Assembly (NCBI GenBank): GCA_021904315.1
Contig: CM038921.1
Span: 14,778,090-14,842,089, forward strand
Length of the DNA stretch: 64,000 nucleotides
Source: Sphagnum magellanicum
Taxonomy: Eukaryota > Streptophyta > Sphagnopsida > Sphagnales > Sphagnaceae
Direction of reading: 5' to 3'
Below, piece after piece: positions 57,518 through 64,000 of this stretch; within the stretch, counting starts at the first letter, position 1; every line of letters starts with the position of its first letter. Under the pieces are notes generated by a model. It did no database searches and had not been told where the DNA came from. It worked only from the letters and a program-made list of their open reading frames with translations. A program made the translations under genes and the position numbers.

Positions 57518-59642
57518 TTGGTGAATAGTTAATTTATTTTCATTTTTTCCCTTCTTGTAGCAACTAGAATAATTTCCTCAAATGAGAGCAAATGGCCAAA
57601 TAACATTAAATTATGAACATTCACAATTAAAAGACCTATGATACTTACCTGTTATATGGAACTATAGGTGGGTTTTTTAATTACAACAAATTTTTTTTTG
57701 ACCAATGGTACTTGTATGGCCCTTTTATTGTTGGCCCTATTGATTGAGACAATTGTCTTTTTAACTAGGCCCAAGTCTTTTTCCGGTTTGAGTTGACTTG
57801 ATGGTTTATTTGACATATGGTCAGATCGATCAAATTGAATGGTTAAAAGATGTCCATGTCTTTCAAGGCCCTAGCCTTTAATCAAAATGTACACATGGTG
57901 TGGTCAAAACATGACCATCGGGTCAACTTGCATAGTTTGAAAAACTCGGAATTGTAGTAATGAAAGGAAAACATGTTTTTCTTCTAAATTTTTTTGAAGT
58001 CAAGAGGATTATTTTAGACATTCCTTTTGCATTCCTTTATATAATTTGTGACATGGACAAAGTACTTTAGATTAGAAATGACTCAAAAGGACTTTTAAAT
58101 AACATCCAATAATTATTGGATTTTTTTTCAAACTTTTTTCCCCAATTCTTTTATTGTAGGGATACAAAAACATATCATAGTTATGATAAACTAAACATTA
58201 TGAAAATCTTCCTTTATAATCTTTTTTAATTAAACATTCCTTTTCGGAACCCCAATTGTGAATGAACCCACATATGTCTTTGGGATTATTCGAGTAAATT
58301 TTTCCTTTCTATTACTTTGTCGCAGGCCAATGGTTTTACCCTTCAATCCTCACCACACGCACGCACGCACACACCGCATGAACATTCTCACACACATTTA
58401 ACAACTACCCCCCTCGTTTGCTCCTCCTTTGTTCCACAAGGCGACCTCTTCCTTACCATAAAAAGTGGCGGTTGCTTTAGCCAAAATCTCTTTTTTCCCC
58501 CTATTGTTACGAGTGTGGGCCTATGTTGTTGAGCACATACTGTGAAACGTATAGTTTGTACAACATACATGCATTCATTGATTATGAAATAAGGTCGACT
58601 CACATATGAACATTGGTTTGCAAGGTATAAATCAAAGTTTTGAAAAGTCAAATATGAAAGGAAACTATAACATATGAACATCAAAGTGAGAAGAATTTTA
58701 CAATGTTTTTGAGCTTGATGATTTAAAGCCTCAATACTTTGTATCAAAACAATAATTTAAATGGTAGACTTATTTTACCCTATAATTGAAATCCAATTAT
58801 CCTTTCGAAGTGGGATTTAAAAACTGATTTTTCCTTCCCAATCTAATTTTTGTAATTTTTTTGAATTTTCAGCAACAAAATCCACTAAAAATTCGATATC
58901 TACCACGTCTCAAGTTTGAAAATTAGGAATTAAAATCTATTAAATCTAATTTGGTGAGGGCTTTTCGACAATAGCAAGAACGCCCCCAAATCCCAATATT
59001 GTTTTTAGTTTTGACTTTGTTTAATTTTCAGTGAGAAAATGGTTTAATGGTCAATAGTCTCCACACCATAGCCCCAAACGTTCTCAAACCAAGTTGGTGC
59101 AAGGACGCATTGAGAGCTTTCCAATGACGCCAAGCGCACGTGAGAAGTGCCACAATTTGGGACATCCCATGAAAACAAAGCAAAAGAAAACAATTAAACA
59201 AACAAACAACCTAAACCTCGAAGATAGATCTCCACTTACACCAATTAGGTAACAGGCAAGTAATTTACCTAGGTAAATTCCTACGTGCCCATTGCCCTAA
59301 CATAGTAAAGCTACAATAAACCACCATGATAAAAACAACTTTACAACCTCAAACAATCCGAGCCATGGATTCCATGTTTGGCATAATGAAATCTAGCTCT
59401 TGAAGTCTTATTTTCAGCATACTTAGTTGTCCAACCAACTTTGTCTAGAATTAACTAAACTAGGTAGGTCGACTTCCCAACTATTGTCTTTCAAAAACGA
59501 GTTAAAACTAGTTAGCGCCACCTTCCAAATTAATGTCTAGGCAATAGGGAAAACCCATTATCGATATTAACGCATAAAGTCATCGAGGTGCCCAACTAGC
59601 CTAACCAAGTGACTAAAAGATAGAACTTTGCCTTTTAACAAT
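57518..59642. other. Gene-free stretch (copy B), indels begin here
   Basis: Identical to copy A until about 58515; then extra G at GTGTGGGCC, extra T at TAGTTTGTAC, a lost A at CTCACATA, and further one-base changes. No gene. Confidence 0.5.
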
Positions 59643-61516
59643 TCAAGCAAATTCCGCGATACGTATTGCAAGTCGATCAAGAGCATAACCGGAGCTTCCC
59701 CAAAAGTTTAGAATCTTTCCAATGCCACTCTTGAAAGGTGTTCGTCCTCCGGGGTTGCCATAGGGACCATAGCTTTTGACATTAGTCTTGAACGTGATGG
59801 AAGTGACGAGATTGCACTTGCGCTGCGGAAACTTGGATATGTACTTCCCAATTCTATCAAGAGCCCATCCCGAGCTTCCCCAGAAACCCACGACGTTTCC
59901 GATGCCACTTTTGAAAGGCGTTCCTCCTCCAGGTTTGCCATAGGGACCATAGGTTTTGACATTAGTCTTGAACGTGATGGAAGTGACGAGATTGGAACCA
60001 ATCCCTTCAATTGCACCAGTTAATCCTTCAATTTGTTGAAGGTACTCATAAGGGTAGTTAAAATTGACCTACACAAAAAAAAACAATGGGCATCCGAAAC
60101 TTAATACCTACGCATAATTCGTGATTCGTCAGTCAACAACACAAGCATTATTTGTACGAATAAAACCAAAATGAAATTATGATAACTTTCCAAAGCTCTA
60201 ATATTCTTCAATTGAATTTATAAGTATAATGCATTATGCACGTGACATAACTTTCATAATACATCAAAAGAGAAAATTCAAATCTAATTTCAATTTCAAT
60301 CATGTTCTTTTGACCTATATGCTTAAATGACAAGATGCGTATGAATTAATTTACCTCGTCAACCTGCGGATTGACAACGGCAGGAGGATTGCCATGGGGA
60401 GGGGAAGTACAGGTTCGCCACCTTTATCATATTTAGCAGTCAAAGATAAAGAACTTTGACGCGGTCATGAGCTTAAACCCTCGGATCCTTGTCGCTACGC
60501 CATCGTCAAAAGGATCTCCACCAGGCCCTCCCCAAGGGCCTTGGATTTGCACTGGGGCAACTTGGACATGTACTCCAATTTTATCAAGAGCCCATCCCGA
60601 GTTTCCCCAAAAGCCCACAATCTTTCCAATGCCGCTACTAAAATGTGTTCCTGCTCCAGGCTTGCCGTAAGGACCATAGGTTTTGTGGTTAGTCTTGAAC
60701 GTGATGGAAGTGACGAGATCGGAGCCAACCCCGTCAATTGGACCAGTTACACCCTCAATTTGTTGAAGGTACTCATCAGGATGGTTGAATTTTATCTACA
60801 CATGGGGCAACGGGGGCTTAGAAACTTAAAACCTATCACCTCTGAATCATGATTCATTGGTTGATGTCCCAAGCATGATCTGTACAAATAAAACTACGAT
60901 GAAATTATTATAACTTTCCAAAACTCTAGTGTGCTTCAATTGAGTTATAAGCCTATGCACACGACATAACTTGCATAATATGTCCCCAAAAAATCCATAT
61001 CTAATTTCAATTTCAAACATGTTCTTCTAACCTACTTGCTTAAATCACAAGATCCATTTGGATATCACCTCATGAACCTGGACCTCGATATGGGAAGGAG
61101 GATCGCCATGGGGAGGAGAAGTGACAAGTTGGTCACGTTCGTCGTCGTATTCAACAGTCAAGAAAAAAGAGCCTCGGATGTACTCTTGATCTTCAACCCT
61201 CTGATGCGTCTTGCTGGCCCAACATAAAAGAATTTCCACCGAGTCCTCCCCAAGGGCCTTCGGATCGCACTGGCCAACCCTGTGTGTGTCAAATTGTCAA
61301 AATATGTGAGGCCAATACACTTGTTATCATGCTGTAAGCTTGGCCTGAAATACTTCGATTCTGGCTACTGCTGACAATGATAGTTATGTGTCTGCAGACA
61401 GTGTGAGCATGTAGTTTTTGTCCACATAAAGAGTGATCATCAACCAACTCACACTTAAAACGCATGAGTGTCATATGTGTGTCAGTGGTGGATTTGTTAC
61501 CCTCAAAGAATGCCAT
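59643..61516 (-). pseudogene. Two-domain jacalin-related lectin (copy B), frames broken
   Basis: Exons correspond to 61516-~61502, 61279-61069, 60795-60355 and 60068-59643. Compared with copy A: an extra C at the first donor (GTTACCCTC), lost bases in exon 2 (CAAGAAAAAA, AACATAAAAG), lost bases in exon 3 (GAAGTACAGG, AAGATAAAGAACTTTG), and two extra bases in exon 4 (TACTTCCCAATT). The exon 2 and 3 changes destroy the reading frame inside jacalin domains. The exon 4 change puts the duplicated half-domain in frame to the TGA at 59643 but turns the conserved IGVHIQV end into an unrelated stretch. The pattern of homopolymer indels suggests sequence error, so this may be no true pseudogene. Confidence 0.7.
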
Positions 61517-61922
61517 TGTTCAGTACCCTGGTTGAGTCACCTGTCAAGTCAAACACATGGAACCAAATTAGATTTTGCCCCCATTGAGTCAAGTAAGCAT
61601 TTATCAGCAAAAACAACCTGTTTAGTCACCAAGGATTCATAAATAATTCATTGATCTGCGTGGAAGGAGGGTCGGGGGTACTGGGGGCCATAAAATAGAC
61701 ATACTGGGAAAAAATAATTTAAGGCTAGCGTTTACGGCTCTCAACGCACAATATTGCAGATTCCCCCATTTTAGATTCTGCACTCTTTAATGGTCGCACA
61801 GTTTCAAGCTTCATTTTCACACAGGAATAAAAACCAGTAAAATACGGCCTAAATATAAACTCCAGTGACTCTGCGAAGATGCAAGCCCTTACGTTAAGTA
61901 ACGACCTATTTTTCTAACCTGT

Positions 61923-62179
61923 TTGGCAGCTACTATTGTGGGTAGCAAGCACCGAGCAAAGAAGATCAATCTTTCCAAAACGGTGGCAGGAAATCTCTCG
62001 TAAGCAGCTCTCAATCTCGCAAAAAAACAGAGCCGATGTTCCTAAGCAGCTCTCAATCTCTCCGAAAAAAAAATCCAGAGCCAATCCTACCAAGCGGTGG
62101 CAGGAAATCTTGTAAGCAGATCTCAATCTCTGAACAAAAACCAAAACCAATCTTTCCGAGCAGTGGCGGGAAAGCTAGT
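61923..62179. repeat. ~65-bp repeats upstream of the lectin gene (copy B)
   Basis: Copy of the 29416-29670 repeats with small indels (extra A near 61980 and 62025) that change every frame. Confidence 0.6.
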
Positions 62180-62948
62180 AGCAGCCAAGGAATGACAATG
62201 GGCGATGAAGTTGGGTTGGAGCTCTCGTCTTATACAGGAGAACTGGGCTCATTCTGCCTGCCCAGGTAAAGCCCCCCCTTACGCACCCGTTCTGCCAGAA
62301 CGAACCGGGCTTCAACGCCCATGCCGACGTCGTGTTACACATGTTTAATTTTTTGATGCTTAATGCCAGATTGTACCATTGGCACTGCCGCATCACAGAA
62401 CTTACATTAAATCATCATTGCATTTCAGGGAATCAGTAAGCAACCAAGGAATGACGATGCAAGATTAAGTCGGGTTGGAGCTCTCCTTTTGCGCAGGAGA
62501 ACTGGGCTCATTCTGCCTGCCAGGTAAAGGCCCCCCTTACGCACCCATTCTGCCAGAACGAACCGGGCTTCAACGCCCATGCCGACGTCGTGTTACACAT
62601 GTTTAATTTTTTTGATGCTTAATGCCAGATTGTACCATTGGCACTGCCGCATCACAGAACTTACCATTAAATCATCATTGCATTTCAGGGAATCAGTAAG
62701 CAACCAAGGAATGACAATGCACGAGTAAGTCGGGTTGGAGCTCTCCTTTTGCGCAGGAGAACTGGGCTCATTCTGCCTGCCAGGTAAAGGCCCCCCTTAC
62801 GCACCCATTCTGCCAGAACGAACCGGGCTTCAACGCCCATGCAGACCTCGCGTTACACATGTTTAAATTTTTTGAAACTTAATGCCAGATTGTACCATTT
62901 ACACTGCCACATGACAGAACTTACCATTAAATCATCATTGCATTTCAG
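62180..62948. repeat. Triplicated ~260-bp repeat (copy B)
   Basis: Units start near 62180, 62438 and 62698. Lost bases in unit 1 (AATTTTTTGATG, CTTACATTAAA) are the main changes; unit 3 keeps the GACCTC variant. Confidence 0.9.
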
Positions 62949-62949
62949 C

Positions 62950-63271
62950 TAATCAATTGACGGGTGACTTCGATGGGGGCGTTCTACTGTCTTCACACCA
63001 TCCATTGTTGGGTTCACATTACTTGCAAGCAAGCTCTTCTGATATACAATTGAAGGCTCTCTTTAGCATAGCGTTTAGCCCCAATGTGAGGGCCAGAGTG
63101 AACCAGCACCCACCGGTGCACCATCCTCTGGTTGTCCTTCAGGACGCAGTTAATAGGTATCCGGTTTCACCTTTATTGGGGTGGGGAGAAATATTTTTTG
63201 TAACCCGGCCACGATTAAAAAAATTGGACCGCCATCTTATTTGCCTACAGAATAGGTATACGCCTAACTAA
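62950..63271 (+). other. Unrecognised open frame (copy B)
   Basis: Counterpart of 30443-30750; loss of an A in the A-run near 63220 replaces the C-terminal residues. Confidence 0.3.
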
Positions 63272-64000
63272 AGCATCATCCCTCATGCACGAAAATGACA
63301 AACAACCAAAATTCCTAAGGAAAAATACATTAGAATTATTATGTGAGTAAGCTACATCACAAATTGAGGAAAACAACCTGGATCCACCTTACGGTTTTCT
63401 CATGGTCTCGCTCAAGTGGATATCATGCATTAGACGATTTAGCTAATTACTCGATATCGATCATGCACATGCAGTTTCCTTTCCCTGCTCTATTTTCGGA
63501 GGCCTTTTAATTTGCACAAGGGGGGATATGTAGAGAAAAATCCAAATTTCCTAATTAGAATAACGGGTGGCTGTACATGTCCTATGCCCGAATCATTTAT
63601 TTATTAACCTCTCTGCCACTTGTCCGTCCTTACTTACTTCACCTTGGCAGCCTCTACGAAAAAAAAAATCTTTTAATTGATTGTCAATAAGCGAGGAAAG
63701 CAAATAAAAATGAGAAACGGAAGGGAAAAGTAAGGACAAATCAGTCATAGCTCCTAAAAAACGTAAACAAATTTATTTTAGTGTACAACGTTGTGCTATT
63801 GTAAATTAAAAATTGTCATGATGATTTGTTTGTTTTTTAACATCCCATTAGTTATGAGGAACCCAAAAAGGCTCCCACATTAAATGAAACCCCAAGATGT
63901 CTATTAAGGGGGTAGGATGAAACCATGGTTTGGATGAACAAGGCATTTGGATAGGGACTGATCACGAAACATTGTTAGTTTGAATTTTGAAATTTTTGTT
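63272..64000. other. Non-coding stretch to window end (copy B)
   Basis: Counterpart of 30752 to about 31500 with frequent one-base indels, and a short loss (AATGAAACCCC for AATGAGCTAACCCC near 63885). No gene. Confidence 0.5.

Larger units (their letters stand above)
32503..64000. repeat. Copy B of the ~32.5-kb unit, cut by window end
   Basis: This is 31.5 kb of the second copy, collinear with copy A. It is almost base-identical up to about 58,510. After that, small insertions and deletions, mostly in homopolymers, appear every couple of hundred bases. Such an abrupt change within one copy looks more like unpolished sequence than like evolution, although a real duplicate with a poorly covered tail cannot be excluded. 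Confidence 0.97.

Noticed and set aside
59643-61516. Copy B lectin as an independently evolved pseudogene or a new 2.5-domain protein
   Set aside because: Its differences are nearly all homopolymer indels with coding and non-coding DNA equally affected, which fits sequence error better; kept only as a conditional possibility.
1-64000. tRNA, rRNA or organelle genes
   Set aside because: No cloverleaf with conserved T-loop, no rRNA core sequence and no plastid or mitochondrial gene was seen on either strand by eye.

Overview
This is a window of land-plant nuclear DNA: AT-rich, gene-poor and packed with nested, decayed transposons. Several features point to a plant: spliced GT-AG introns, a two-domain jacalin-related lectin gene, Ty1/copia and Ty3/gypsy remnants, a Mutator-like (MULE) transposase beside a Ulp1-type protease, a CACTA element, and degenerate TTTAGGG-like motifs. 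Tandem two-domain jacalin-related lectins are known from cycads and ferns, which hints at a non-angiosperm, but the species cannot be fixed from this sequence alone. There are no organelle genes, rRNA, tRNA, CRISPR arrays or bacterial operons.

The dominant feature is that the window is one ~32.5-kb unit present almost twice. Bases 1-32502 are copy A. Bases 32503-64000 are copy B, which is cut by the window edge. Over the first ~26 kb of the unit I found only three one-base differences. Over the last ~5.5 kb copy B carries a dense run of mostly homopolymer one- or two-base indels that break frames left open in copy A. This could be a very young tandem duplication, a linearised circular molecule, or an assembly self-overlap whose tail is poorly polished.

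Layout of one unit (copy A coordinates): a heavily deleted Ty3/gypsy-like gag-pol relic (1-2983), followed by a long decayed coiled-coil coding region (3000-6112). Next is a structurally complete but dead Ty1/copia element (6291-11610) with LTRs, primer-binding site, polypurine tract and a TTAGG target duplication. Then comes a non-coding stretch rich in minisatellites (11.6-17.2 kb). A MULE-like region follows: a plus-strand Ulp1-like pseudogene (17.2-18.0 kb) facing a minus-strand MULE DDE/SWIM transposase pseudogene (19.2-23.0 kb), which is itself interrupted by a 1.29-kb non-autonomous CACTA element (19697-20983). C/A-rich degenerate repeats fill 23-25 kb.

The only gene that looks functional is the minus-strand jacalin-related lectin at 27278-29009. 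It has four coding exons, all introns are phase 0, and it predicts 318 residues. A 178-bp repeat lies at its 3' end, and a triplicated ~260-bp repeat lies upstream of it. Everything else is transposon-derived or unexplained non-coding sequence. The genes do not form a pathway; the history is layered: old nested transposon insertions, then repeat growth, then a very recent duplication (real or artefactual) of the whole block.
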